A stretch of 64,000 nt of DNA from Symbiodinium natans (lineage: Eukaryota > Sar > Dinophyceae > Suessiales > Symbiodiniaceae): assembly GCA_905221605.1 (NCBI GenBank), contig CAJNDS010002320.1, positions 327,440 to 391,439 on the forward strand, written 5' to 3'. This document shows positions 32,213 to 43,264 of this stretch, in pieces; position 1 is the first letter of the stretch, and each line of letters begins with the position of its first letter. The notes below the pieces were generated by a model. The model worked only from the letters and a program-made list of their open reading frames with translations. It had not been told where the DNA came from and ran no database searches. The position numbers and the translations under genes are program-made.

Positions 32213-32545
32213 CGTGCAAGCTTGCTTCAATGCAACGAGGCAATCCGGCTTGCCAACGCTACCAAGCGGCCGGTCGTTTGCTTTGCGGACGACTGTGCGG
32301 GCCTGCGGCAGGCTTTTTCGCGCGGGGTATGCTGGAAGGGCGACATCTTCCGGGCTGAGTCCAAGCAATCATTCCGCGCATGCACGGAAGGACCACACCC
32401 CCTCCCGGGCCCTCCCGACCACCCCCCCCCCCCCCCCCCCCCCGTAACTCCCTCCGCCCCCCCCCCCCCGCCCGCCCTTTTTTCAGCCGTGCAAGCTTAT
32501 TTCAAAGCACAATCATGCGAGCATTGTGTTTGCCAATGCCCCCAC
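32213..32545 (+). repeat. Satellite fragments around a possible coding patch
   Basis: Begins GCAAGCTTGCTTCAA and ends with a copy of the 105 bp satellite. Between them (32236-32390) a plus frame reads ATKRPVVCFADDCAGLRQAF and SRGVCWKGDIFRAESK without stops, which looks protein-like but unassignable. Runs of C at 32418-32442 and 32457-32470. Confidence 0.4.
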
Positions 32546-32743
32546 CTAAACCCTAAACTCTAAACCCTCCTGAAGCCCTAAACCCTAAACACTAAGCCCT
32601 AATTATTTACGCCACGACATGGCTTCTTTGGGACACCGGGCGTCACAGTAGTCGCGAGATCACCCAGGCCTGGAGAACTCTTCAGTTACCACGCACATGA
32701 TCATGCCCTGGTCATTGATTAGAGCTTCAGGGGGCTGCTGGAC

Positions 32744-32926
32744 TTAAATGTCGCACTGGACACTTGAGACCTTCGGGCTCCCAAAGTTTTCTGATGCCCA
32801 CGACGCCTCCCCTGAACAGTCGCTTGGTTTGAAGCCTGGACATGAGGCCAACTGCACAGAATCAACTACATGCGTCAATTCAATATTGCAGGCAGGAGCC
32901 GAGAGCGCCTGAAGCACCGCCATCAA
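32744..32926 (-). CDS. Possible minus-strand coding segment
   Basis: A 60-codon minus frame starts MMAVLQALSAPACNIELTHV and ends in TAA. Composition is ordinary and there are no arrays inside. No domain recognised; may be one exon of a minus-strand gene with 33000-33390. Confidence 0.35.
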   Translation of the reverse strand: MMAVLQALSAPACNIELTHVVDSVQLASCPGFKPSDCSGEASWASENFGSPKVSSVQCDI

Positions 32927-33009
32927 GCTGCTTGACTGACACCATAGGGTTTAGGGTTTAGTGTTTAGGGTTTGTAACACAAACCCAAATCTCCCCCATC
33001 AAAAATCAA

Positions 33010-33390
33010 AAATGTCCAGTTCTTTCAGGATACAATGTGGCACCGGCTGTGGCGAGGATGGTGCCGACGACACCCAAGGGCATCGGCTTCTTGACTTCAT
33101 TAAATTGCATCAGACATAAACTTTAAAACAGCCATCCATGTGCCGTGCAGGATCCAAAGCCGGGGCCATGGTGCAGATGCCGGTGACACCATCAGGTGTG
33201 GGTTGCTTGCCTTGAGTATATAAAACCGGAAAACACTGTCCCCCCCCCCAAAGAAAAAACAAACCTTCTGTATATCTTTGACAAAATCTATCCCGAGCTC
33301 TTCCAGGCACTGCTGCCGCCATGCCGAGCCCGAGAGTCGCCTGTTTGCAGGCTGCTTCGCTGCGTGATATCTGCATGATCCCACGGTCAC
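33010..33390 (-). CDS. Possible minus-strand exons with repeated motif
   Basis: Minus-strand reading gives AWRQQCLEELGIDFVKDIQK near 33290-33350, ending at GTTTG. Further on, GVTGICTMAPALDPARHMDG (33140-33200) and GVVGTILATAGATLYPERTG (33030-33090) are similar in protein and DNA, suggesting a duplicated exon. No family recognised. Confidence 0.35.
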
Positions 33391-33419
33391 TGCCTTTGCC
33401 CTTGCCTTTTTAGGATACG

Positions 33420-34540
33420 GGGTCTCCCTTCACACCTCCCAAACCGCCCGGCCCTCCGCCGCTCACACCCAAGTGGGAGTGGGGCACGCCGGGAGGCTCC
33501 TCGATCCTTTATAGCCAGTCTAGGGTTTAGGGTTTAGGTTTTCGGAATACAATGAGCGATCGAACGTATGAAATTTTCAAATGCGCGTGTTTTAGCATTG
33601 AAGTTACGATTGAAAAGGACCAAAAGGTGCTTACAAGATTCCCCGGAAAGATTATGACTAATAGGGCGTGATTAAAACCGAAAGCCGAAGGCGCGTTCTC
33701 TTCGTTCTCTCCTTTGCTATTGCTACTGCGCGGGCGTCATAGAGTGGATATCGAGGGTGCGCTTACTCCTTCCGCTATTTCTTCAGGAATTGCCGGGCGG
33801 CGATCCGCGGCCAGCGCGAGTGCAAAGGTGCCCCAATCCCTGGCCCAGGGCGGCTAATTTTGCCGACGCAGTCCTCATCACTGGCAGCTGCCGAGGGCCA
33901 ATGTTTGCCATCCTAACCACTACGCTGCAAGCCTCTCAGGCCCTGCTGAAGAGTTACTGCATATATAGGCCTCTTCTAAACAGTACCGGGCTTAAACAAG
34001 CCTCATTATAACGCTATAGACAAACGGAAAACGTCAAGCCGGAATTTACTCTAGGTGCAACGTGATGCACAACCAAGACGCTCGCAATGCGTCGCTGAGC
34101 ATGTGAAGGCTGTTAGAGTGCAACCGCTAGGCAGTGTGATTCAGCGCAGGCAAGTTAATGCTTTGTCTTTTTCTGTTTCCGCGCGTTAGAGTTTGGCTGG
34201 CAAGTCGTGTCTTGCTCCTGTGGCGCCGTGAGTTACATTTTAGGCGTGCGAAACCCTAAACCCTATAAACCCCCTAAGCCCGCAATTTGGGCCAGCGAAA
34301 AAGGAGGCGTGCGCTTCGGCTGCAAGATTCCGGGTGTAGGTAGTTGGTTCCGAGTCGAGGTTTTAGCATCTAGAGTTTTATGTTTTCGGGTGTAGGGACC
34401 TATACAGGTTTCAGGTTTGGGTGGGGAGCCCCGGCCACGCGCCTCTGATCAAGTTGAGTCCTCGGGTTGTGGCTCTTTAGGGTTTGCGGGTTTGGGGTTT
34501 GGGCTCCGGGGTCTGAGGAGCCCGCCTTGCCTTCTCCTCA
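33420..34540. other. Unique region, unassigned
   Basis: Least array-dense unique stretch of the window. A plus frame from 33757 to 34011 (84 codons) contains FADAVLITGSCRGPMFAILT but has no recognisable domain. I see no RNA gene here. Confidence 0.4.
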
Positions 34541-34544
34541 GTCC

Positions 34545-34960
34545 TGTTGTAGCGTAGAGAAAATACGAAGAAAACGAAGGTCTTCGTAAATAACGACAAT
34601 TAAAGGTTTTCCTCTGAAAATTCACAGAAGGCTTCTGTTTATACATAGAGAACATAGAGATTTAATTGCCAATTGAATCGAAATACAAGTTTCCCCTGAT
34701 AACATAAAAAAGAGGATTTCCTAGCAAAATATGGAGAGAATTGAGGTTTTTCTTGTTCACACGTAGAGAAGATGGATGTTTTCCGATGAAAGCCTAGAGA
34801 AAAGAAGGCTCCCCTACTTGAATTTTGGGGTCTTGGGTGCTTCTTATTTAAATATAGAGGAATAAACGTTTCCCTAGGAAACTCTAGACAAAAACGAGGT
34901 TGTCCGAGTGGAGTACGGAGAGAATCGCAGTTAAATACAGAGCAAACCCTAAACCCCAGA
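34545..34960 (+). repeat. AT-rich degenerate satellite, third locus
   Basis: Units of about 40 bp with AAATATAGAG, AGGTTTTC and CGAGGTT motifs, diverged from 27000-27890. Confidence 0.75.
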
Positions 34961-35032
34961 GAAACCACAAAAATCAAAACCAAATCCCAAAATGCCTCTC
35001 GTCGGTTTCGTTTCGACGCTTCTTTGTTTTAA

Positions 35033-35092
35033 TTTCGTTCATTTTCGTTCATTTTCGTTCATTTTCGTTCATTTTCGTTCATTTTCGTTCAT
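35033..35092 (+). repeat. ATTTTCGTTC 10 bp tandem repeat
   Basis: Six direct copies, five of them perfect. Confidence 0.95.
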
Positions 35093-35344
35093 GTTGCAAC
35101 AGGTGAGCAAAGACAGGCTTTCTTTGAACCTGAATCGACGGTCTGGGGTGTAAAGGATGGTGCATTGCTGCCGTCCCTTTACCCTAAACCCTAAACCCTA
35201 AACCCTAAACCCTAAACCCTAAACCCTAAACCTAAACCTAAACCCTAAACCCTAAACCCTAAACCCTAAACCCTAAACCCTAAGTCTCTTTGCCTCTCTC
35301 TGCCTGCCTCTCCCTCCCTTCTCGACTCACGGGTCCCGAAACCC

Positions 35345-35489
35345 TACTTGGAGGTTCATGGTACTTACTAACCCATTATAACTGTACTTGTAACTGTGCT
35401 TATAACCATGTTAGGGCACTTAAGGGGGCTTATAAGTGGGTTATAGGTACAGTTATAATTTGTTAATAAGTACCATGAACCTCCAAGTA
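35345..35489 (+). mobile_element. Family A element, intact reference copy
   Basis: Terminal inverted repeats TACTTGGAGGTTCATGGTAC and GTACCATGAACCTCCAAGTA are perfect over at least 20 bp. Further inner pairing (AACTGTACTTGTAA against TTATAGGTACAGTTATAA) means almost the whole 145 bp folds back. Confidence 0.9.
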
Positions 35490-35682
35490 CCGGCCCGCAA
35501 ACTTCAGACCCTAACCGCTTGCGTTGGCGCGTTCTAGCGTATCCCTTGCTTTGGCAAGGCAGCAGCCATCTACTTGTGCATCTATGCGACGAAGGCTGGT
35601 TTTTGAGTCTGATTTTTCCAGACGTCGCCCCCGCACCCTCAGGGCTCAGGGTGTAGGGGTTTAGGGAATTTAGGGTAACCTA

Positions 35683-35752
35683 GAGGCCTTCATAAGGATT
35701 AAAATCGGGTACTAGAGTCCCTTCAAAGGGCTGTTAGTATAAGGGGGATGTG
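35683..35752 (+). mobile_element. Family J fragment
   Basis: TCGGGTACTAGAGTCCCTT and TGTTAGTATAAGGGGGATGT resemble the right half of other J copies. Confidence 0.5.
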
Positions 35753-36001
35753 CTTAGGGTTAGGGACCCGGCGCCCTGTTCTGTTTGTTGATCATGGCTT
35801 TTGGTGAGCGCATATGTCGGTGTTCTTAGTTACATCCTGTTGCTGCAAGGGGCTTCATCAACATTCCCTGAAACCTAAACCTTAAACCCTCAACCCTAAA
35901 CCCAAAACCCTAGACCCTCTGCCGACATTTAGATCACAACTCGGAACCCAGATCCACCAACTTCTGCAAGCTTTCCCCTAGACCCGAGAACCCCAAGCTA
36001 G

Positions 36002-36108
36002 TACCCGGAGTTGGCCCTTACTTCTTTTTTACGGTTGGGGCTCTCTGATACGCCCCTTAAAACCAAACAAGGGTGCCCTTCTTATTCCTAGGTTACTCCT
36101 GGGTCTAG
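36002..36108 (+). mobile_element. Family G element
   Basis: TACCCGGAGTTGGCCC at the left and TAGGTTACTCCTGGGTCTAG at the right, with ACCAAACAAGGGTGCCC inside. Confidence 0.7.
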
Positions 36109-36130
36109 AAATTCTTGCCCGTGCCTTCAG

Positions 36131-36190
36131 ATAGTCGGCGCCACTGCATCCTTCCGTCGCGACCTTGCCGAACCGGCCGGGGGATTCAAG
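36131..36190 (+). CDS. Orphan exon
   Basis: After TGCCTTCAG: IVGATASFRRDLAEPAGGFK, open to about 36190. Immediately right of a family G element. Function unknown. Confidence 0.4.
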
Positions 36191-36885
36191 GGCTTTAAGG
36201 GGATCAGTCAGGGTTTGGGCTTTCGAATTTAGGGTGCCCTAGGCCCGATAAACCCTAAACCCTAAACCTTAAGCCCTAGACCCTAAACCCTAAACCCTAA
36301 ACCCTAAAGCGTTTTGCCGGTTAAGGACTTTAGGGCTGCGGAGTTCCGACGTCTAAGGTCAGGGACCCCAAAGCCCTAAACTCAAAACCTCAAAGCCCTC
36401 AAGACTTCCCAGCTTTGGTCTTTAAAGCGCCCTGGTCTGACCATGTGTGCGGTTCAGGGATTAGATTTTGGATTGAGGGTTCAGGGTTAGAGTTTAGGGT
36501 TAGAGTGTAGGGTTGAGGGTTTCGGGTTTAGGGTTGAGTCTTCCCTGAGCCCCCGGATCCCGAAGAAAACCTAGGAGCCCCAACTCAACAGCTGAGCCAG
36601 GAGTCCCAATCCCCAGAGAGGCCCAAAAACCTGAGCATCCCCGTAGGTAAAACTTGAAACTGCTGGGTTCATGTCTGTGAGGTTTAGGGTTTAGGGTTTC
36701 GGGTTTAGGGTTTGGAGTTTGTGGTGTTTTGGAGGCGAAAACCCAGAACTCGAAATCCCCAAGCCCCAATGGGCGCTTCCCAAAATAGGGTTCCGCTTCT
36801 TTTGAAAGGGACCCCCACAATGGGGGTTCCCCTATGTTCGGACACCCCCAAAATGGCAGAGCGCCCCCCCCCCCGCTACGCGGAG

Positions 36886-36964
36886 GCCACGATGTCGGCG
36901 GTGGCGGCGGCTCCGGCCACGATTCAGGCCCTGCGTGAGATGACACCAGTGCTGCTCAGTCAGG
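36886..36964 (+). CDS. Orphan exon (TIQALREMTPVLLSQG)
   Basis: After CGCGGAG a frame reads ATMSAVAAAPATIQALREMT and PVLLSQ, then GTTTTAAAGG as donor. Amphipathic helix in appearance. The family H element just before it (36777-36852) does not share its composition. Confidence 0.5.
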
Positions 36965-37263
36965 GTTTTAAAGGTACATAGGGTGCAGTTCGGGGCATTT
37001 TTAAGCCTAAGGACCCCTCTTTGTGTACAGATGCAATGTTATGCTGGAACCCTACAAGGGACCTGGTTTGGCAACGGTTGGCGATTAGGTGCTAGGACTG
37101 TGAGGCACCCAGCCAGCAGCATTTTGTAAGATACCTCTTCGTTCACACCCACTGATCCAGGCTCATGCGCCTGCTAACACTACTCCACCTCAAAGCCCCC
37201 CAAACTCCAAACCCTCAACCCTCAACCATCGCGGGTTTAGGGTTTAGGGTTTAGGGTTACAGG

Positions 37264-37367
37264 GACCCAGAGTAGGCCCTTACTCCCTTGTTTAGGGTTC
37301 AGGTTCGCTTGTAAGGCTCTTTATCCACAAAGGGCACCCCTTTGCTTCCTAGGTTACGCTTGGGTCT
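37264..37367 (+). mobile_element. Family G element
   Basis: ACCCAGAGTAGGCCCTTAC at the left and CCTAGGTTACGCTTGGGTCT at the right. Confidence 0.75.
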
Positions 37368-37814
37368 TGCCCCTCTTTGCCGAGAAAGCTTTAAAACACC
37401 TAAGCTCCCTGACACCCTAAACCTTCATGGTCTAAGCCTAAACCCAACTTCCAGCAGAAGAACCCACAAGACCGACCAAAGCCCTCAACCCAAACCCAAA
37501 ACCTTCAAATTTCTTTCCCTAACCCCTAAACCTATACCCTAAACCCTAAACGTTAAACGTTAAACGTTAAACCCTAAACCAAAAAACCTAGACCCTAGAC
37601 CCTCGACCCTAAACCCTAAACCCTAAACCCCTCACCCCTGAACGGCAGGCGCCCCGAAACAGCGGTCCCCTTTTTGGTTCCTTGAGCGGCTCTTTCGCAG
37701 GTGCTTTACTGTAACTTTACATCTTTAGCCTTTTTGGGTTTCTTGGGTTTCTTAATAAGGCAGCTAAAATCTTAATTTTTACCTACCCATTCTGAGTGTA
37801 GCCAAGTTTCGTAG

Positions 37815-37910
37815 GTGCTGGCGCTACGGCTGCACCTGACCGACGGGTTCTTGCCCTTGGGCGCAGTGCAGGCTGTGGTGCAGCTCGGCCTGCGGCTCTT
37901 GGGTAGTTGA
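37815..37910 (+). CDS. Orphan last exon (VLALRLHLTDGFLPLGAVQA)
   Basis: After TTTCGTAG a 31-codon frame reads VLALRLHLTDGFLPLGAVQA and VVQLGLRLLGS to TGA 37908-37910. Leucine-rich helix, strong third-position GC. G arrays follow at 37921. No family recognised. Confidence 0.5.
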   Translation: MLALRLHLTDGFLPLGAVQAVVQLGLRLLGS

Positions 37911-38175
37911 GTAGTTGAGGGGTTTAGGGTTTAGGGTTTAGGGTTTAGGGTTTAGGGTTTAGGGGCTCAGGGTTAGGGTTTAGGGTTTAGGCTTTAGAGT
38001 TTGGGGGCTCAGGGGTTTACGGGCTTAGGGCTGTAGGGGCTCAGGGGTTTCTTCGGTCCGGCGTTTCATGTGACAACGTGGGTTCCGGGGTGCTGCAGTT
38101 TAGGGTTTGGAGGTGCTACTGCGTCCGAGCTCAGGAAGCTCGTAGGCTGGTTTTGGAGCGGGAGACCAGAGGGCT

Positions 38176-38292
38176 TGTAGGGTTTAGGGTTTAGGGTTTA
38201 GGGTTTAGGGTTTAGGGTTTAGGGTTTAGGGTTTAGGGTTTAGGGTTTAGGGTTTAGGGTTTAGGGTTTAGGGTTTAGGGTTTAGGGTTTAC
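38176..38292 (+). repeat. TTTAGGG array
   Basis: About 16 perfect units ending head-on against ACCCTAAATCC. Confidence 0.95.
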
Positions 38293-38903
38293 CCTAAATC
38301 CAAAGTCATGAGCCCAAAGCCCGGAACTAAAGCACCCCTAAACAGAAGCCGCTGAATTGATAACTCAGTATTCTAATCGAAGCCCTAAAGGAAGCATAAC
38401 TTAGGTAACTGTCCACATGTCTTTCCACAAGTGTTGTACTTGTATATGAGTACCGAGCTGTGCTGTACTGTACTTTATTGTGCTTTGCAGGTGCCATGCT
38501 GCACGGCATGTGAGACAGAGACTACAACAAGTCTAGAAGTAAAACATGGTCTAGACATGACAGATGTAGGGTCGGATGTAAAGATGCAGATGCTGCTTCA
38601 CACCTGGGGTCTCCGAAATTAGGGGTACCTTATTGCGGTTCTTAGCATAAAAGAAATCCTACTTTTTGGGGGGGTCTATTTTAAGGGTCCCTATTTTCGT
38701 AAACCCCCAAATACTGTGATAGGGCTTAGAGTTTTGGGTTTAGGGTTTGAGTTTTAGGATTTAGGGTTTAGGGTTTAGGGTTTAGCCGCACGCGTCGTGC
38801 AGACGAGAACCTTAAGACCCTAAGACCCTAGGACCCTAAACCCTCAACCCTAAACCGTAAACCTGAAGCTTTTTCTCCCGTTCACCACCTTTGACAACCC
38901 CTA

Positions 38904-39020
38904 GGAGCCAGTGTACCCATATAGTAGATTTTTGGGCCCTCAAGCTACTGCATAGCAACAACCCTAAATCCTAAACCCAAGTATATACTAATATGATAGT
39001 ATGGGTACATGGACCCATTG
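38904..39020 (+). mobile_element. Family C element with array-like insertion
   Basis: GTGTACCCATATAGTAG at the left and TATGGGTACATGGACCC at the right. AACCCTAAATCCTAAACCC is inserted in the right arm just before AAGTATATACT. Confidence 0.7.
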
Positions 39021-39476
39021 GGAACAGTATAGAAGACGCACCACAATCCAAACCCCACCAGAGATTTTTTAGGGTTTAGGGTTTAGGGTTTCGGGTTTAG
39101 GGTTTAGGGTTTCGGGTTTAGAGTTTAGGGTTTCGGGTTTAGGGTTAGGGACTTCGCGATCTTCTGAAGAGCACGCCTTGATCTCTTCAGGCTGGCCTGT
39201 CACGCCACTCAGATTTGCTGCAGCTTGCGCTTTGTGATGCTCAACATCCAGCACTTTGGCTTCGGGGTTTTGGGTTTAGGGTTTGGGGTTTAGGGTTTGG
39301 GGTCTTTTGGGGTTTGGGGGTGTGGGGGTGCGGGGTTCGGTTTCTAAGGTTTTGGGAGTTGAGGGAGTTAAGGGGTGTGGGGCTCCAATTTTGCGGGAGG
39401 GCCTGTCCTTTGCATTTAAAAGTTCACCCTCGTCTTCAAAGTCCGCCAAAGACCACCACTACAACCCAAGGCCCTA

Positions 39477-39597
39477 CCCAGACCCCTGGGAGGATCCAAA
39501 AAAAACGATCCCCTTAAAGGTTTCTAAGAATGACCCAATAGTAGAAGAGGGTACGATTTGGGGGCTCTATTTTTTGGACCCTCCCAGGGGTCTGGGT
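39477..39597 (+). mobile_element. Family B element, full length
   Basis: CAGACCCCTGGGAGGATCC at the left and its inverted form at the right; CCAATAGTAG and GGGTACGATTTGGGGG inside. Confidence 0.85.
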
Positions 39598-39702
39598 AAT
39601 GGCCCTAAACCTAAACCCAATGGTAGCCGGGGCAAGAACGTCGGCAGAATGCCTAGGACGGCACTGAGGATGTGGAGCACCCCACTCAAACAAGTCGAAA
39701 CG

Positions 39703-39827
39703 GGCTTTAAGGTTTACAGTAAACGCCATAAAGTTGGAACATGGTTTAAGGGCTGGGATTCCCTGGAGTAACCCTCTTGGGGTATGAGGATAATGAATGT
39801 TCCAACTTTTGGGCGTTTACTGTAGGT
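39703..39827 (+). mobile_element. Single-copy inverted-repeat element
   Basis: TACAGTAAACGCC, AAAGTTGGAACAT at the left and ATGTTCCAACTTT, GGGCGTTTACTGTA at the right. Loop of about 60 bp; a G array follows. Confidence 0.8.
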
Positions 39828-40167
39828 GTTAGGGTTTAGGGTTTCGTGGCTTCGGACTGAAGACCCTAAACCCTAAATCCTGAAGCTCCGGCAGCAGCCA
39901 CTGAAAACATCTCATGCCCATCTTCGTTCACAATCATGCCATGTCACGGTGACATGGGGTTTCCGAAATTGGGTGGGGGGGGGGGGGTGGGGGGGGCGGG
40001 TACCTTTTGGGGTATGTGGGGGTTTAGGGTTTCCGAAATTAGGGGGTACCCTTTTTGGGGTCCTGATTCTAAGGGAATCCTACTATTTTTTTTGGGGGGG
40101 GTTTATATTCGGGTCCCTTACTTTCGGAAACTGAAGCTCGTTTTGTTTTGCTTGATGAGATTGTTAA

Positions 40168-40290
40168 CTTGGGATGTTTCCCCTTATAAAAATACTAACA
40201 GTCCTTGATAGGGATTCTAGTAGGGGGGGGAGGGGGTACTCTTCTTCCCATCGAAGACTGGTCTCAGGGGGAACGTCCCAAGATGAGATT
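40168..40290 (+). mobile_element. Family J element
   Basis: GGGATGTTTCCCCTTATA at the left, GGGGGAACGTCCCAAG at the right, CAGTCCTTGATAGGGATTCT inside (the site where B is inserted in another copy). Confidence 0.7.
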
Positions 40291-40597
40291 GTCAATCCTT
40301 GTTCGTTGTTGAGTCCTTATACTACTCCAATATGGCCCTTATGTTACATTCGTGGATCCTCAAAAAGGGGAACCCCCAAAACCCAAGATTACAACCTTCA
40401 GGGTCGAAGGTAGAACCCCCAAAGGTTTCTCGAAGCTTGGCCTAAACCCTAAACCCTAAACCCTAAACCCTAAACCCGAAACCCTAAACCCTAAACCCTA
40501 AACCCGAAACCCGAAACCCTAAACCCTAAACCCGAAACCCTAAACCCTAAACCCTAAACCCTAAACCCTAAACCCTAAACCCTACTTCCTTTGCCAG

Positions 40598-40687
40598 CTC
40601 AGGAAGCGGCTGCTGCCTGATCCCTCGTGGTTTCCAGGCGTCTGGGCAAAGCCGAATGCTGCCAGTTATGCTAATAACAAATTCAGG
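40598..40687 (+). CDS. Orphan exon, 30 codons in phase
   Basis: C array, TTGCCAG, then exactly 30 open codons LRKRLLPDPSWFPGVWAKPN and AASYANNKFR, then GTTTCC as donor and a G array. Both boundaries are consensus and the frame is intact. The peptide has the Trp/Pro content of a real globular protein but I cannot place it. Confidence 0.6.
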
Positions 40688-40891
40688 GTTTCCAGGGTTT
40701 AGGGTTTAGGGTTTCCAGGGTTTAGGGTTTAGGGTTTAGGGTTTCTAGGGTTTAGGGTTTAGGATTTAGGGTTTAGGGTTTAGGGGTTAGGGTTTAGGGT
40801 TTAGGGTTCGGCATGAGGTGCCGAAACCCACAACTCGTAAACGCATAAACCCCAAACCCCCAACCCCCCTAAACTCTGCACCTGCCAAAAG

Positions 40892-40953
40892 GTATCCTCA
40901 TGTACGGTATGACGAATGTCACCTCCTTCGCCGTGGGCCCGCCCTGGCTGCAG
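40892..40953 (+). CDS. Orphan exon (ILMYGMTNVTSFAVGPPW)
   Basis: Acceptor CAAAAG followed by G, frame reads GILMYGMTNVTSFAVGPPWL then Q, donor CAG/GTGGAAG. May follow the exon at 40598-40687 in the same gene, but the phases differ (that exon ends in phase 0, this one needs one base before it), so at least one exon would lie between. Confidence 0.55.
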
Positions 40954-41218
40954 GTGGAAGTGTAGGGTTGGGGGCTTCGGGTTTGGGTGTTCTAAACCGC
41001 CCCAAACCCTAAACCCTGAGCCCTGTATGTAAAGCCACAGAAGAGCGATTCTCTAGATTATGGCCCCTTTCAGGGTTTTCCAGAATTGAGCAGGAATCCT
41101 TCTTTGCTGCTAGGTCACTTCGGATCCCAGCAAGTGCTTTGAGGTGGTAGATGTTTGGGTCCATGGTTTGGGGTAAGGTCCCTTGAGTTTGAAGTTTGGA
41201 ATCAAGTTTGGAATCTCG

Positions 41219-41303
41219 TCCTGGAACCCTTACAGTTGTATGGGAGTTCTACCTACTAATTAAGGGTAGCTACTGCTAAATTGTAGGCAAATACAGTCCC
41301 AGG
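41219..41303 (+). mobile_element. Family D element
   Basis: CCTGGAACCCTTACAGTTGT at the left, AATTGTAGGCAAATACAG and TCCCAGGG at the right, palindromic CTACTAATTAAGGGTAG inside. Confidence 0.75.
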
Positions 41304-41431
41304 GTCACATTACAAACCCCGTTGCGCAACGAACGGGGTTCTCTTTTGCCTTTTTGAGGCGAAGCGGCCTGAACTGACATGTGCGTAGCCCGGTAAACTA
41401 GGGTCCCTTTTGGGTCTCTTATGCAAAAGGT

Positions 41432-41441
41432 GCCGTACGAA

Positions 41442-41473
<32 letters not shown>

Positions 41474-41478
41474 GTAGG
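41432..41478 (+). repeat. (AT)n / ATATGTATAT microsatellite
   Basis: Alternating AT with two GTATAT interruptions, inside an otherwise GC-balanced stretch. Confidence 0.95.
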
Positions 41479-42663
41479 ACCCCAAACGGGCCCCTTGCCA
41501 TGCTGTCAGGCAACAATGCCCTTCCATTTCTGGTTCACCATGGCGCTGTTCCTTGGGCAGCAGGGTATAGGGTTTCGGGTTAGGATGTCAAGCTAAGTGG
41601 TGACTCAGCCCTCTGTAATATAGGGGCCTTAATAACTAGAATGTTTTTTTATTTTTTATTGTTTTTTGGGGGGCGGGGGGTGGGGGGGGGGGCGGGGTTA
41701 TTACAGTATTTTTATAAAAGGACCATAAGGGAATGCCATGAGTAATTATTCCAACCCCTAGATTACTTGTTTTGCCTAGGTTCCGCAAGTTTCGTGGCCA
41801 GGTACCTTCCAGGCTCCAACTCTGTTCGCCTTCTGCTTCGGAGTCCAGCCTGGGTTAGTTCAACCAGGGTTGGTAAACCCTAAACCCTAAAACCCTAAAC
41901 CGGTTGAACCCGGGCCGAACTTTCGATGCGGAACGAGGTTCATTCTTGGCTCTTGAGCTTAAGTTTGGAGTCCGAGCTAGCTGGGTTCTCCAGACTCATG
42001 AATGCAATCGGGTTGACTCTAGGGTTTAGGGTTTAGGGTTTAGGGTTTAGGGTTTAGGGTTTAGGTTCTAGGGTATAGGCTGGGTGAACATGGAAAAGGC
42101 GCAGACTACCCCCCACGCTCCCAATCCAGCAAGCCTCTAGCCTCAAGCCGTGCCTCCCTACACCCCAAAACCCTCCAACCCTCAACCCTAAACTCTAAAA
42201 CTCTCTTGGGAATTATTTTTTGTTCATATAAAACCCAAGAGGATATTAAGCACATTATTCTATTTAGGTTCTAAGGGGAGTACAGATCAACTCAAGGACC
42301 CCAAGCCGTAAAAGGCCTTAAGGCCCTAGAACCCTATACTATAAACCCTAAACCCCCACAGCCCTGCCGAAATCGCTCAGCAAGCGAAGGTATGTGCCGA
42401 TGAAGCTCACAGTTCTCTACCGCCACCCGGCTATGTTAGGTTTAGGGTTTAGGGTTTAGGGTCTAGGGTTTAGGGTTTAGGGTTTAGGGTTTAGGGTTTA
42501 GGGTCTAGGGTCTAGGGTCTAGGGTTTAGGGTTTAGGGTTTAGGGTTTTTCGGGTCAAAAGTTGTAAAAGTTGTGAAGTTTCAGGCCTCAGGATTCTTGC
42601 TGCTGTTGTTGTTCGTGCCCTTTGAGGGAGGGGGGTCCTGTTTCTGGGGGTGCCGTATTCTGT

Positions 42664-42760
42664 AGTTACTATATTGCGTAAGAACCCCCAATCGAAAATA
42701 TTCTTCCGTATAAGGGCAATGGGATTGTTATCTTCCTTCTTCTTTTTTTGGCAGGGGGTT
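42664..42760 (+). mobile_element. Family I element
   Basis: TAGTTACTATATTGCGTAAG and AACCCCCAATCG at the left; GCAGGGGGTT at the right; TTCCGTATAAGGGCAATGG in the middle. Confidence 0.5.
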
Positions 42761-42982
42761 ACCCCAAAGGGGGCCATAGCTTAGGGAAAGCACCAGATAG
42801 ATATTTTGGCCCCTTTAAAGCTACTGTATAGGAACCCCTTTTGAGGTCCAAGTATGTACTTAGGGGTACAACGCCCCAACCCGAGAAAGACTCAAACCCA
42901 GAACTCCAGGGTCTAATCCCGCAACCTCGTAAACCCATGGAAACCACACACCACGCCAGACACCCCAAAGGCTAGAACTGTA

Positions 42983-43093
42983 ACCCTAAGGGTCCATGTA
43001 CCTCATTATTGTGTACTTGGGCCCTAAAGTCCCTAAATAGGAGGTACTTTAAGGCCCAAGTATTCCATATTTAGGTACATGGACCCTTAGGGT
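42983..43093 (+). mobile_element. Family C element, intact reference copy
   Basis: CCCTAAGGGTCCATGTACCT at the left and AGGTACATGGACCCTTAGGG at the right, perfect over 20 bp. The pairs TACTTGGGCC/GGCCCAAGTA and AGTCCC/GGTACTTT complete a 110 bp hairpin. Confidence 0.9.
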
Positions 43094-43172
43094 AAGTCTC
43101 AACCCTCAATCGTACAGCCTACCCCCTGACACCCTAAACCCCCAAAGCCCAAAAGACCCTCAAGACCCTTTT

Positions 43173-43264
43173 CCTGGACCCTCTTTACCTACAGTTTTAT
43201 AGGAGTTATACCTACTAATTCAGGGCAGATTTCTGCTAAACTGCAGGTAAACAGAGCCCCAGAT
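43173..43264 (+). mobile_element. Family D element, full length
   Basis: CCCTCTTTACCTACAGTTTT at the left; AAACTGCAGGTAAACAGAGC at the right. Lies 80 bp from a C element and 35 bp from a K element. Confidence 0.8.
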
